DNA of 61,200 nucleotides from Candidatus Stoquefichus sp. (GCA_021768625.1 JAETUM010000010.1:1-61200); one strand, 5' to 3'. Positions 51,406 through 60,812 are shown, numbered from the stretch's first letter. Translations and numbers: made by a program. The notes: generated by a model from the letters alone, not told the origin.

Positions 51406-52260
51406 TCAAAGGTCATTTTCATTAATGACTTTATAATAGCTTAATTTTTTCATTAGATTTTCATCATAATCTAATGAAAAATAACAAGTATATAAAACAT
51501 CAAGTATATAGAGAATAGAAAGCCGAGTTGAAAATGATGAAATTTTATGATAATGGTTTTCTAATGAACTCATATATAAATGATAATTGACTGTAAATAA
51601 AGGTTTATATTGATAAGAGGATATAAGTAATATTGGCGTTCCATTATCTTGTAACATTTTAGGAATAATATTAGCTAAAATGCCACGGCCTTCAAATGAA
51701 ATAATAATAGCAAGATGTGTTTTATCACTTTGTGAAGCAAGCAATCTTTGATGATATTCTTCAATAGGAACATTTACAGAGACACCTATTTCTTGCATTT
51801 GAAATTGAAAATTTTGTGCAAAATATATGTTTCCAGAAGACGTATAAATATCAATAACTTTTGCCTTTTTTAATGCTTGAGTAGCGAATCTTAAATTTTC
51901 TAGACTAAATAGATTTAGTGTAGAAGAAAGAGTATTTTCATAATCTTCTTTAATTTTATTAATAATTTCAAAATGTGTTTGATATTTTTTTACAGGAAAA
52001 TCATAGTTAAAATGATCATCATCTTTCATGTATTCATTTAAAGAATGAGAAATACGTACCTTCAATTCTGAAAAACCAGATAATTTTAGCTTTTCACATA
52101 ATCTATAAATTGTTGCTGTAGAAACAAAACAAGCCTCTTTTAATTGTTTTGTATTCATTTTAAGAACTTGATCTGGATGCTCTAAAATATAATCAGCAAT
52201 AATTCGTTCATTGTGAGATAGGTTTTTATTTGATTGTAGTTGAGTGAAAATATTAATCAT
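51406..52260 (-). CDS. RpiR-family transcriptional regulator (HTH + SIS)
   Basis: 284 aa. The N-terminal HTH_6 domain has NLSHNERIIADYILEHPDQV and ACFVSTATIYRLCEKLKLSG. The C-terminal SIS domain (~120-245) should bind a phosphosugar; KVIDIYTSSGNIYFAQNF and LAIIISFEGRG are its core. The start at 52260 follows GGAG. It is downstream of the two PTS IIB-type genes on the same strand and probably controls them. Confidence 0.9.
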   Translation of the reverse strand: MINIFTQLQSNKNLSHNERIIADYILEHPDQVLKMNTKQLKEACFVSTATIYRLCEKLKLSGFSELKVRISHSLNEYMKDDDHFNYDFPVKKYQTHFEIINKIKEDYENTLSSTLNLFSLENLRFATQALKKAKVIDIYTSSGNIYFAQNFQFQMQEIGVSVNVPIEEYHQRLLASQSDKTHLAIIISFEGRGILANIIPKMLQDNGTPILLISSYQYKPLFTVNYHLYMSSLENHYHKISSFSTRLSILYILDVLYTCYFSLDYDENLMKKLSYYKVINENDL

Positions 52261-52312
52261 AAAATAATCTCCAATCTGTAAATGTATTGTAATAAACAGA
52301 TACAATGTTTTT

Positions 52313-52527
52313 TTAACTTTTTATTGAACTTTTAATCATTTCTACTATTTTTGAATAATTATATGTGGCATATATATTTGTTGGTATAACTTGAATATTA
52401 AAAGAACTTGTATATTTTTTAGCAAGGTATCCTACTTGTGGAGCAAGTAAGATAAGTTGTTTGTCTTTACCTTTTTCACAGATATGATGAAAACTAGATG
52501 CTTCAATATCTATATTTTCATGATTTT
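52313..52527 (-). pseudogene. Frame-shifted remainder of the EIIB-like domain
   Basis: In another minus-strand frame this stretch encodes KKNHENIDIEASSFHH, then KDKQLILLAPQVGYLAKKY and a helical end. This is the missing second half of the EIIB domain that starts in the 52518-52880 gene. The two frames meet at an A8 run (minus strand; T8 at 52524-52531). Removing one A restores one continuous domain. It is either a true frameshift mutation, a slippage site, or a sequencing error in the homopolymer. Confidence 0.7.
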
Positions 52528-52880
52528 TTTTGGATGTATTCTTTTAATTCTTCAACAAGATAAGAAGATGTTAATGCTGAACTACAACATATAAGAACTT
52601 TTATAGTTTTTTTAGGAAAAAGCCATTCCATGAAATCATGAAAAAGATGAATTGCATTTAAAAAATCAATAAATTCATAGTGTAAATAATAATAGGGTTG
52701 ATTATTTTTTTCTACACTTAATTCCATAACCATTTGTTTTGTAAAAAATATTTGACAATGTAATTGTTCATTAATAAGTAATGTACCAAATTTATTATCA
52801 TTTAATTTTGACTTTGGTAGACAATAATAAACATATTTTTTAAAAATTTGATAATTGATTTCTCTTAAAAAAACATCCAT
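52518..52880 (-). CDS. Truncated EIIB-like protein, paralogue of the EIIB-ROK fusion
   Basis: 120 aa. It begins MDVFLREINYQIFKKYVYYC, clearly related to the start of the 468-aa EIIB-ROK protein (MDEFLRDISTSVFKKW). The beginning of an EIIB domain follows (KVLICCSSALTSSYL with its phosphorylation-type cysteine). The reading frame then ends at a TGA just after an A8 run, and the rest of EIIB continues in another frame. The ATG at 52880 is preferred because it aligns with the paralogue and lies 9 nt from AAAAAGG. It sits between a complete IIB gene and rpiR. Confidence 0.7.
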   Translation of the reverse strand: MDVFLREINYQIFKKYVYYCLPKSKLNDNKFGTLLINEQLHCQIFFTKQMVMELSVEKNNQPYYYLHYEFIDFLNAIHLFHDFMEWLFPKKTIKVLICCSSALTSSYLVEELKEYIQKKS

Positions 52881-52895
52881 TTTCATCATCCTTTT

Positions 52896-53201
52896 TTATT
52901 TGTTTTCAATTATTCTTAGAGCTGATTCTAAAACCTTTTCTCCATTCATTAATCCATAATCACGCATATCAATAATTTCTACAGGAATACCATTTGCTTT
53001 TCCTTTTAATGATTTTATTTGATGTCTAACTTGTGGACCCAATAAAACAATATCCCATTCATTAAGAATTTTTTCTGCTTCAAGAACACCAACGGCTGTA
53101 ATTATCACTTCTAGACCTTTTTCTTTAGCTGCTTTTTCCATTCTTGATACTAATAAACTTGTTGACATACCTGCATTACAGGCTAATAAAATTTTTTTCA
53201 T
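52896..53201 (-). CDS. PTS EIIB component, lactose/cellobiose type
   Basis: 101 aa. KKILLACNAGMSTSLLVSRM carries the phosphorylated cysteine near residue 8. WDIVLLGPQVRHQIK and PVEIIDMRDYGLMNGEKVLE complete the Chb/Cel-type IIB fold. No IIC or IIA gene lies beside it. The start at 53201 follows GAGGAGAG; the frame to 53288 runs through a leader hairpin and is not coding. Confidence 0.9.
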   Translation of the reverse strand: MKKILLACNAGMSTSLLVSRMEKAAKEKGLEVIITAVGVLEAEKILNEWDIVLLGPQVRHQIKSLKGKANGIPVEIIDMRDYGLMNGEKVLESALRIIENK

Positions 53202-53520
53202 ATTATTCTCTCCTCGCTTATTTATTTTTAAGAAAGAGGCTGAAAGGAATATATGAAAACTATGCCTCTTTCTTATATATCTCAACAATATGTTTATATT
53301 GATAAGATTGCTTTTGATACTTTTATTTTATTGATATAAAAAAAGAAGAAAATATGAAATTTGTATTTTGAAAAAATTTTTTCTTAAAAATTATTTTTTT
53401 GTTTTTATATATGAGAAAATTTTTCTTTTCTAAGAGTTTAAAAACGTTTTAAAGGATGAAATTCTACAAAATCTTAAACATAAATATCATCATCAATACA
53501 TAAATTATATTGGTGATATT
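53202..53520. other. 319-bp intergenic region between the PTS IIB and dacB genes
   Basis: No gene. AAGAAAGAGGC (53230-53240) pairs perfectly with GCCTCTTTCTT (53264-53274); on the minus strand this is an 11-bp stem in the leader of the IIB gene, just before its ribosome site, with no T-run in that direction. TTAAAAACGTTTTAAA near 53440 is a symmetric, weakly cre-like dyad. The dacB promoter must lie at the right end, but I cannot define its boxes. Confidence 0.5.
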
Positions 53521-54531
53521 ATGAAGAAATTATTATGTTTATGTTTATTGATCTTAAGTATACAAAGCGTTAAAGCAGTAAATTTTCAGGGAAAATCATA
53601 TGTCGTTATGGATTCATATAATCAAAATGTCCTTGCTAGTCAAAATGAACACCATGTACAAAGTGTGGCGTCTATTTCTAAAATTATGACAGCTATTATA
53701 GCCATAGAAAATGGTAACTTAGATGATGTTTATACAATTGGGGAAGAAGTGAATAAAGCTTGGGGAAGTGGTGTCTATATACATATAGGCGATAAAATAA
53801 ATTTAAGAGATTTATTACATGGATTAATGTTAAGAAGTGGAAATGATGCTGCTAATTGTATAGCTAAAAATATTGGTGGTGATATTCCAAAGTTTGTTGA
53901 AATGATGAATCAAAAAGCACAAGAATTAGGTTTGACAGATACACATTTTTCTAATCCAACAGGTTTAGATGAAGAAGATGAAGGAAATCGTTCTAGTGCA
54001 TACGATATGGCTAAATTAATGTGCTATTGTAGTCAAAATCCTATTTTTAATGATATTGTTTCAAAAGAGAGTTATAAAAGAGAAGACGGTGGGGGAACTT
54101 GGCATAATAAAAATAGATTGTTGAAGGATTATAAATATTGTGTGGGGGGAAAAACAGGTTTTACTAAGAAGGCTAAGCGTACTTTGGTAACACGTGCTAT
54201 TAAGAATGATATGTCTTTGGTTATTGTAACTTTTAATTGTGGAAATGATTTTGAGTTTCATGAAAAAATGTATGAAGAATGCTTTGAGAAATATCAAAGA
54301 ATTTTAATTTTACCAAAAGGAATTTATCAATATCATGGACATTCCTTTTTAATAGATCAGGATTTATATTATACAGGAGAAGAATCAGCAAAAACAACAT
54401 TTCAAGAAGTTGATAATACTATGCAAGTTTATGTTTCTAAAGATCATATTTATCAAGTGAAAAAAGAAAGTGGTATAAGGGTGATTATAAGATATTGGAT
54501 GATATTGTTGGGGGAATTCTTTAATGGCTAA
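53521..54531 (+). CDS. dacB: Serine-type D-Ala-D-Ala carboxypeptidase (DacB/DacF type)
   Basis: 336 aa with an N-terminal signal peptide (MKKLLCLCLLILSIQSVKA). The penicillin-binding motifs are SISK (SxxK), SGND (SxN) and GGKTGFT (KTG). The C-terminal end is hydrophobic and may anchor it. Its linkage to spmA and spmB reproduces the B. subtilis dacB-spmA-spmB operon, whose products control cortex cross-linking and spore core dehydration. GGTGATATT precedes the ATG. Confidence 0.9.
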   Translation: MKKLLCLCLLILSIQSVKAVNFQGKSYVVMDSYNQNVLASQNEHHVQSVASISKIMTAIIAIENGNLDDVYTIGEEVNKAWGSGVYIHIGDKINLRDLLHGLMLRSGNDAANCIAKNIGGDIPKFVEMMNQKAQELGLTDTHFSNPTGLDEEDEGNRSSAYDMAKLMCYCSQNPIFNDIVSKESYKREDGGGTWHNKNRLLKDYKYCVGGKTGFTKKAKRTLVTRAIKNDMSLVIVTFNCGNDFEFHEKMYEECFEKYQRILILPKGIYQYHGHSFLIDQDLYYTGEESAKTTFQEVDNTMQVYVSKDHIYQVKKESGIRVIIRYWMILLGEFFNG

Positions 54532-55093
54532 AATATGGCGTTATGGAATGATATTGTTTTTTATTTGTGGTCTTTTATTGCATAGAGAAGAAGATATGGT
54601 TAATGCAATGATGGATACACCTTATATTGTTTTAGATTTAGTGACAACATTGATTTTATCATCCTGTCTATGGGGCGGTTTTTTAAATATTATAGAAAAA
54701 ACAGGTTTTATGAATTATTTTTCTTTTTTACTAAAACCTATTCTTCATCTTATATATGGTGATGTTCTCAATCAAGAACATGTCTATAATTATATTTCTT
54801 CAAATGTTGTCGCTAATTTATTGGGTTTAGGAACACTGGCTACTCTTTCAGGAATCAAAGCATTTCAAAGATTACACGAATTAAATACACATCCCTCTTA
54901 TCCAAGTCGAGCTATGTTGACACTTGTAATTATGAATACAGCAGGACTTTGTTTATTTCCATCATCAATGATTATGTTAAGGAGACAATTTGGTTCTACA
55001 TCACTTTATGAATTTTATCCATATATGCTTATCATTTCTATAACAATTATTGTGGTTGGATTAATTATTCAAAGGGTGATTGATCATGAATAA
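54524..55093 (+). CDS. spmA: Spore maturation protein A
   Basis: 189 aa, about four or five membrane helices. The Gate (nucleoside-recognition) domain is seen in SSNVVANLLGLGTLATLSGIKA, and the LVIMNTAGLCLFPSSMIMLR segment matches SpmA. Together with SpmB and DacB it is needed for proper spore core dehydration and heat resistance. It starts 8 nt before the dacB stop, with GGGGG upstream. Confidence 0.9.
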   Translation: MAKIWRYGMILFFICGLLLHREEDMVNAMMDTPYIVLDLVTTLILSSCLWGGFLNIIEKTGFMNYFSFLLKPILHLIYGDVLNQEHVYNYISSNVVANLLGLGTLATLSGIKAFQRLHELNTHPSYPSRAMLTLVIMNTAGLCLFPSSMIMLRRQFGSTSLYEFYPYMLIISITIIVVGLIIQRVIDHE

Positions 55094-55595
55094 GATAATT
55101 ATTATATTTCTTATGATTGTTTTTGTTGATGGATTAATCAAGAAATGCAATATGTTTGATATGTTTATAGATGGTGTTAAAGATGCTTTAAAGCTTATTA
55201 AACCTATTTTTACAACATTAATAGCATTTATGCTATTTGTAGAATTATTAAGAAGTAGTGGTTTTATAGATGTTTTAAGTGTTATTATTCAACCTATTAT
55301 TCAATGGTTAGGTATCCCCATAGATATTTTTATCTTAGGTTTTTTACGCCCTATTAGTGCAAATGCTTCATTATCATTTCTATATTCCATATATGAATTA
55401 TTTGGTGTAGATCATCCATTAAGTCTTCTTGGAACATTAATACAAAGTGGTAGTGATACAACTTTGTATGTAACAACATTATACTTTTCTACAATTCATA
55501 TAAAAAATACAAGATATGCATTATGGTTAGGTTTATTGATGGATTTTATAGCTATTATGCTAGCCATTATCTTTTATTTAAAAGTGTTTGTATAA
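55086..55595 (+). CDS. spmB: Spore maturation protein B
   Basis: 169 aa, a second Gate-domain membrane protein. FLRPISANASLSFLYSIYELF and TLIQSGSDTTLYVTTLYFST are SpmB signatures. The ATG at 55086 follows GGGTGAT and overlaps the spmA end by 8 nt; a TTG at 55080 is a less likely start. Confidence 0.9.
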   Translation: MNKIIIIFLMIVFVDGLIKKCNMFDMFIDGVKDALKLIKPIFTTLIAFMLFVELLRSSGFIDVLSVIIQPIIQWLGIPIDIFILGFLRPISANASLSFLYSIYELFGVDHPLSLLGTLIQSGSDTTLYVTTLYFSTIHIKNTRYALWLGLLMDFIAIMLAIIFYLKVFV

Positions 55596-55637
55596 TTGAT
55601 AAATATATGTATAATGAAGAAGAAAGGACGTGATACT

Positions 55638-56384
55638 ATGGAAAGACTACAAAAAGCAATAGCAACAAGCGGATATACTTCACGTAGAAAAGCGGAAGAT
55701 CTTATTCGTGAGGGAAGAGTCAAAGTCAATGGTGAGGTCATAAGTGAAATGGGATTTAAGGTCAAAAAGGGTGATCTTATCATGATAGATGGTAAAGTTT
55801 TAGAAGGGGAAAATAAGGTTTACTATGTTTTTTATAAACCTAAGAGTTGTATTTGTTCATTAAGTGATGAATTAGGTAGAAAAACAGTTATTGATTATTT
55901 TGAGGATATTAAAGAACGTATTTATCCTGTTGGAAGATTAGATTATGATACAACTGGTTTATTATTAATGAGTAATGATGGAAAGTTTGCAAATCTTATG
56001 ATGCATCCAAGTTCTCATTTAGAAAAGGTTTATGAAGTTACTGTTAGTGGACTTGTCAACGGTGATACTTTACACAAACTAGAAAAAGGTATTTATTTAG
56101 AGGGTGTTAAAACTTTACCGTGTAAAATAAGAGTTGTTGGTAAAGATATGGAACATCAAACAACAATGTTAATTATTAAATTAATGGAAGGTAAAAATAG
56201 ACAAGTTAAAAAGATGTTTGAGTCTATGGGACATAAAGTCAAGAGATTGCATCGTCAACAGATTGGACATATTAACTTGAAAGGACTAAAACCTGGAGAA
56301 TACCGTATATTGAAACCTCAAGAAGTTAAGGAGTTAAAAAATATAGCATTAGCTAGAAAGACAAAAGTAAGAAAAAATAAATAA
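55638..56384 (+). CDS. rluB: Pseudouridine synthase, RluB family
   Basis: 248 aa. An S4 RNA-binding domain (ERLQKAIATSGYTSRRKAED, 1-60) is followed by the RsuA-type catalytic domain with VGRLDYDTTGLLLMSNDG, whose aspartate is catalytic, and GKNRQVKKMFESMGHKVKRL. It modifies 23S rRNA near helix 89. The start at 55638 follows GAAAGGACGTGAT. Rlu genes are often linked to cmk and der in Firmicutes, as here. Confidence 0.92.
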   Translation: MERLQKAIATSGYTSRRKAEDLIREGRVKVNGEVISEMGFKVKKGDLIMIDGKVLEGENKVYYVFYKPKSCICSLSDELGRKTVIDYFEDIKERIYPVGRLDYDTTGLLLMSNDGKFANLMMHPSSHLEKVYEVTVSGLVNGDTLHKLEKGIYLEGVKTLPCKIRVVGKDMEHQTTMLIIKLMEGKNRQVKKMFESMGHKVKRLHRQQIGHINLKGLKPGEYRILKPQEVKELKNIALARKTKVRKNK

Positions 56385-56490
56385 TCATTGAATTATGAAA
56401 TATATGATGAAATAATGTCGATATTTTGATGATGAAGTTTATTGATGTGATGGTAATTATGGTTATAATGAAAATCAAGGAGGTATCAAG

Positions 56491-56706
56491 ATGCGTAGTG
56501 TTGTATTAGATGATAAAAAGGAAAATGTCTGTGGAATATGTGGTTCTAAGGAGCCGTTTATAGAATATATGAAATTAGAAGGCGTTCATTTTATTTGGTG
56601 CAATAAATGTCATACAATAACTTTTTTTAAAAAGCCTCAAAGTGAAGAAAAGAAAAACTTGATTGAAAATGAAATGAATTCTTATCATCAGAATTATCAA
56701 AAATAA
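56491..56706 (+). CDS. Small zinc-ribbon protein
   Basis: 71 aa. Two Cys pairs, CGICG and CNKC, form a likely zinc ribbon. An acidic/lysine helical tail follows. Not recognised beyond that. AAGGAGGT precedes the ATG. Confidence 0.75.
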   Translation: MRSVVLDDKKENVCGICGSKEPFIEYMKLEGVHFIWCNKCHTITFFKKPQSEEKKNLIENEMNSYHQNYQK

Positions 56707-56729
56707 AAGATCCTTGCGGATCTTTTTTT
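56706..56729 (+). terminator. Terminator after zinc-ribbon gene
   Basis: AAAGATCC-TTGC-GGATCTTT followed by TTTT. Confidence 0.9.
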
Positions 56730-56738
56730 GTACTTCAT

Positions 56739-56921
56739 TTATTCATTAATAATAGCATTTACAGGACAACTTTCTGCCGCTTCTTTTGCTTCTGCCTCTA
56801 ATTCAGAAGGAACATCACCTATAATATTTTCAGCAACTCCTTCATCATTTAAATCAAAGACATCAGGACAAATAGCCACACAAGTACCGCAACCAATACA
56901 ATTGTTATTAACTTTATACAT
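56739..56921 (-). CDS. Single-cluster 4Fe-4S ferredoxin
   Basis: 60 aa. CIGCGTCVAICP and the distal ESCPVNAI give a one-cluster ferredoxin in which the central region is an acidic helix instead of a second motif. It is an electron carrier for anaerobic metabolism. The start at 56921 follows GGAGGT; the ATG at 56936 would put the ribosome site inside the gene. Confidence 0.92.
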   Translation of the reverse strand: MYKVNNNCIGCGTCVAICPDVFDLNDEGVAENIIGDVPSELEAEAKEAAESCPVNAIINE

Positions 56922-57035
56922 ATATATAACCTCCATAATTTTTATTTTTCACATATTATGAATGAAATATAATTATTTTTAAAGATTATTTTCATAATTT
57001 TTAGAGTTATGCTATAATAGAGGCGGTGATGAAAA

Positions 57036-57755
57036 ATGGAAAAACAAACAAGAGTAAGTAAATATAAAGAATTAAGAGATGAAATGAAAGAAGAAGTGGC
57101 AATTAATCGTGATATAGAACCAACTTCTCATGAGGAAGATGATGATTTTTTAGCATTTATTCCAAAGCAAGAAGAAAAGAAAATAGAAGATACTTTGATT
57201 GAACCATTATCATATGAAACATTAGATCAAGACAGCGAAGATATCGTGAATGCACTTAGAGAAGCAAAAGTGACTGTTGGAAAAGAAAAATATAATACAA
57301 GACTAGATATTCTTAATAAAATTAAACAAGATAGTAGTTATGTTCCTACACACGAAGCAAAGAAAGAAACTGTTCAAGATATTAAGCAAGAAGATTTGCC
57401 AAAAAAGATGTCATTATTGGAAAGACTTGCAGCAATGTCTCCAGAAGAGGATGCTGAGGAATTAAAGAAGTATGAAGAAGAAATATCAGTTGAAGAATTG
57501 ATGAAACAAGAAAAGAAAAGAATTCAGCAAGAAAAGAAAGCAAAAGAGGTAGAGAGACCAAGAATGGTTGTACCAGAAGAACCTATTATTAAAGAAGAGA
57601 AAAAACATAAAGTTCAACCTGTTAAAGAGGAACCTGAAGAACAAGATGAAGAGAATGGTGGAAGACTTGTAACAATTTTGAATTATGTCATTATTGTATT
57701 TATGGTTATATTTTTGGTTTTAGTCTTTTTGATTGCTAAACAGTTATTTTTTTAA
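57036..57755 (+). CDS. Charged tail-anchored membrane protein of unknown function
   Basis: 239 aa. About 205 residues are strongly charged and helical or disordered (many E/K repeats such as KYEEEISVEELMKQEKKR), followed by one C-terminal membrane helix (LNYVIIVFMVIFLVLVFLIA). The orientation suggests a cytosolic domain tethered to the membrane. No known domain is recognised. A TATAAT lies close to AGGCGGTG, and the terminator overlaps its stop codon, so it is monocistronic. Its place before cmk and der gives no clear role. Confidence 0.75.
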   Translation: MEKQTRVSKYKELRDEMKEEVAINRDIEPTSHEEDDDFLAFIPKQEEKKIEDTLIEPLSYETLDQDSEDIVNALREAKVTVGKEKYNTRLDILNKIKQDSSYVPTHEAKKETVQDIKQEDLPKKMSLLERLAAMSPEEDAEELKKYEEEISVEELMKQEKKRIQQEKKAKEVERPRMVVPEEPIIKEEKKHKVQPVKEEPEEQDEENGGRLVTILNYVIIVFMVIFLVLVFLIAKQLFF

Positions 57756-57779
57756 AACTAAGGGGAACCTTAGTTTTTT
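57754..57779 (+). terminator. Terminator before cmk
   Basis: AAAACTAAGG-GGAA-CCTTAGTTTT followed by TT. Confidence 0.85.
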
Positions 57780-57799
57780 AAGGGAAGAGAGGAAAATAT

Positions 57800-58462
57800 A
57801 TGAAGAAGATTTCAATTGCTATTGATGGACCAGCTGCTGCAGGGAAGTCAACTATTGCCAAGCTTGTTGCAAAAAATTTAAACTATACATATATTGACAC
57901 AGGAGCTATGTATCGTTGTGTTGCTTTTTATGCTTTAAAAAATAAGGTGGCATATGAAGATGAAAAAGGGGTATGTGAACTGTTAAAGGATATTGAGATT
58001 CAAATGTGTCCAGATGGAACTATTCATTTAAATCATGAAGATGTGACTTCACTTATTCGCGAAAATGAAGTTTCAATGGGAGCAAGTATTGTTTCTCGTT
58101 ATGGAGATGTAAGAGAATTTTTAGTTGAAAAGCAAAGAGAAATGGCACAAGGTGGAGGCGTTATCCTAGACGGTAGAGATATTGGAACAGTTGTTTTAAA
58201 AGATGCAGAACTTAAAATTTATCAGGTAGCAAGTATAGAATGTCGTGCATTAAGAAGACATAAAGAAAATGTGGAACGTGGTATTGAATCTGATTTAGAG
58301 GCTATCAAAGAAGAAATAGCCAAACGTGATGAGCAAGATATGACACGTGAAATTTCACCACTCAAGAAAGCTGATGATGCAATAGAAATTGATACTTCTG
58401 ATATGACTTTGGATGAAGTTGTTGCCCATGTTATGAATTTAGTATCACAAAAAATACAATAA
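57800..58462 (+). CDS. cmk: Cytidylate kinase
   Basis: 220 aa, phosphorylates CMP and dCMP. P-loop AIDGPAAAGKSTIAKLVA, IDTGAMYRCVAFYAL, GGVILDGRDIGTVVL and the LID-type RDEQDMTREISPLKKA identify it. GAAGAGAGG precedes the ATG. It heads a cmk-der-gpsA gene order common in Firmicutes. Confidence 0.96.
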   Translation: MKKISIAIDGPAAAGKSTIAKLVAKNLNYTYIDTGAMYRCVAFYALKNKVAYEDEKGVCELLKDIEIQMCPDGTIHLNHEDVTSLIRENEVSMGASIVSRYGDVREFLVEKQREMAQGGGVILDGRDIGTVVLKDAELKIYQVASIECRALRRHKENVERGIESDLEAIKEEIAKRDEQDMTREISPLKKADDAIEIDTSDMTLDEVVAHVMNLVSQKIQ

Positions 58463-58491
58463 TATAAGAGATAAGAAAGGAAGTGAGCATA

Positions 58492-59799
58492 ATGATTCAA
58501 GGTGTTGTTGCGATAGTAGGACGTGCTAATGTAGGTAAATCAACAATTTTTAATCGTATTGTTGGAGAAAGAATCTCAATTGTTGAGGATATACCAGGAG
58601 TCACAAGAGATCGTATATATGCTAATGCCTCATGGCTAACAAGAGATTTCCGTCTGATTGATACAGGAGGTATTGAATTAGAAAATGCGACTTTTACTGA
58701 GCAAATAAAGATGCAAGCTGAGATTGCTATTGAAGAAGCAGATGTTATTTTATTTGTTGTTAATGGTCGTGAAGGTGTGACAAAAGAAGATATGTTTGTC
58801 TCAAGAATGTTACAAAAATCAAATAAGCCAGTTATTTTAGCAGTGAATAAAATTGATGATCAAGCATACCAAAATGATATATATGATTTTTATAATTTAG
58901 GTATTGGTGATCCAATAGCAGTATCTGGAAGTCATGGAATTGGGATTGGAGATATTTTAGATCAAATTATTCACTTATTACCTCATAGTCAAGAACATAA
59001 AGAAGAAGATGAAATTCGTTTTTCTATTATTGGGAGACCAAATGTTGGTAAATCTTCTCTAACAAATGCTTTGTTAGGAGAAGAAAGAGTTATTGTTTCA
59101 GATGTTGAAGGAACAACAAGAGATGCTATTGATACAGCATTTGTTAAGGATGATCAAAAATATCGTGTTATTGATACAGCAGGAATGCGTAAAAAAGGAA
59201 AAATTTATGAAAATGTAGAAAAGTATTCTATATTAAGAGCGTTATCAGCTGTTGAGAAAAGTGATGTTGTCTTAGTTGTTGTTGATGGAAGTCAAGATAT
59301 TATTGAACAAGATAAACATGTTGCAGGAAATGCACATGAGGCTGGAAAAGCTGTTATTATTGTTGTGAATAAATGGGATTTAGTGAAAAAAGACGATAAA
59401 ACAATGGCAAAAATGGAAAAAGAAATACGTGAGCAATTTAAGTATTTAGATTATGCTCCAATTGTTTTTGTTTCAGCAAAAGACAGAAAACGTGTAGATT
59501 TGCTTTTTCCATTAATTCAAGAAGTTTATGCTAATAGTCGTAAACGAGTATCAACAAGTGTGTTAAATGATGTTTTAATTGATGCTCAAGCAATGAATCC
59601 AACAACAACATTTAACGGTGGACGTTTAAAAATATATTATGCAAATCAAGTGAGCATTTGTCCACCAACATTTGTTTTATTTACAAATGATCCTGATTAT
59701 CTTCATTTTAGTTATAAGCGTTATCTAGAAAATAGATTACGTGAAGCATTTGGATTTGAGGGAACACCTATCCACATTATTTGTAGAAAGAGGGATTAA
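58492..59799 (+). CDS. der: Ribosome-assembly GTPase Der (EngA)
   Basis: 435 aa with two tandem G domains: the first has [13 protein letters not shown] and NKID; the second has [14 protein letters not shown] and NKWD. A C-terminal KH-like domain (from ~345) contacts rRNA. Der helps mature the 50S subunit. The ATG at 58492 is preferred over a GTG at 58483, which would overlap the AAAGGAAG ribosome site. Confidence 0.97.
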   Translation: MIQGVVAIVGRANVGKSTIFNRIVGERISIVEDIPGVTRDRIYANASWLTRDFRLIDTGGIELENATFTEQIKMQAEIAIEEADVILFVVNGREGVTKEDMFVSRMLQKSNKPVILAVNKIDDQAYQNDIYDFYNLGIGDPIAVSGSHGIGIGDILDQIIHLLPHSQEHKEEDEIRFSIIGRPNVGKSSLTNALLGEERVIVSDVEGTTRDAIDTAFVKDDQKYRVIDTAGMRKKGKIYENVEKYSILRALSAVEKSDVVLVVVDGSQDIIEQDKHVAGNAHEAGKAVIIVVNKWDLVKKDDKTMAKMEKEIREQFKYLDYAPIVFVSAKDRKRVDLLFPLIQEVYANSRKRVSTSVLNDVLIDAQAMNPTTTFNGGRLKIYYANQVSICPPTFVLFTNDPDYLHFSYKRYLENRLREAFGFEGTPIHIICRKRD

Positions 59800-59801
59800 G
59801 A

Positions 59802-60812
59802 GTGACAAAAATTGCTATTTTAGGAACAGGAAGCTGGGCTACAGGTTTAGCAAGAGTCCTTCGTGATAATGGACATACTGTCATGTTATATGGTATAGAT
59901 CAAGGTGAAATTGATGATATTAATTTAAGGCATTGCAATTATAAATATTTCAGAGATGTTATTTTAGAAGATGATATTATAGCGACATCTTCATTAGAAG
60001 AAACATTGAAAGATGCTACTTATATTTTGATTACGATTCCTACTCAATATATTAGAGAAACACTAATAAAGGTCAAAGATTTATTAAGTCATAAAGTAAC
60101 TATTATTAATGCTTCAAAGGGATTCGATATGAATACTAATATGCGTATTTCAGATACGATAAGAGATATCTTATCAAGTGAAGACATTAACCCTGTTGTA
60201 TCATTAATAGGGCCATCACATGCTGAAGAAGTTGTTGAAAGAATTTTAACAGCCGTATGTTCTGTATCATTAGATGAAAAGTATGCTAAAGATGTTCAAA
60301 AATTATTTTCTAATCATTATTTTAGAGTTTATACAACAACAGATGAAATAGGTGCAGAGTATGGAGCTGCATATAAAAATGTGATTGCTGTTGCTTCAGG
60401 GATTATTGCAGGATTAGGATATGGAGACAATTCAAGAGCGGCATTGATTACACGTGGACTTCATGAAATGAGTTTATATGGTGTTGTTAAAGGTGGCAAT
60501 CGAGAGACATATTTTGGATTAACAGGAATTGGTGATTTGGTTGTAACTTGTTCATCAGTTCATTCTCGTAATTTTCAAGCTGGTTTAGAAATTGGGCAAA
60601 GTAATAGAGCAGTTAACTTTATGGCACATAATACCAAGACATGTGAAGGAGTCAGAACATGCAAAGTTATTCATGATGACGTTTCACAACATGATTATGG
60701 TATTGAAACACCTATAGTTGATGCCGTTTATCAAGTTCTTTATGAAAATGCCAATCCTAAAGAAGTTGTTGGAAAATTGATGGAACGTGAACTAAAAGCT
60801 GAACATATGTAA
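59802..60812 (+). CDS. gpsA: Glycerol-3-phosphate dehydrogenase [NAD(P)+]
   Basis: 336 aa, GTG start 2 nt after the der stop. The N-terminal Rossmann motif is AILGTGSWATGLARVL. NASKGFD, SLIGPSHAEEV, GAAYKNVIAVASGI (catalytic K) and NSRAALITRGLHEM are family motifs. It makes sn-glycerol 3-phosphate for phospholipid synthesis. Translation is coupled to der. Confidence 0.96.
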   Translation: MTKIAILGTGSWATGLARVLRDNGHTVMLYGIDQGEIDDINLRHCNYKYFRDVILEDDIIATSSLEETLKDATYILITIPTQYIRETLIKVKDLLSHKVTIINASKGFDMNTNMRISDTIRDILSSEDINPVVSLIGPSHAEEVVERILTAVCSVSLDEKYAKDVQKLFSNHYFRVYTTTDEIGAEYGAAYKNVIAVASGIIAGLGYGDNSRAALITRGLHEMSLYGVVKGGNRETYFGLTGIGDLVVTCSSVHSRNFQAGLEIGQSNRAVNFMAHNTKTCEGVRTCKVIHDDVSQHDYGIETPIVDAVYQVLYENANPKEVVGKLMERELKAEHM

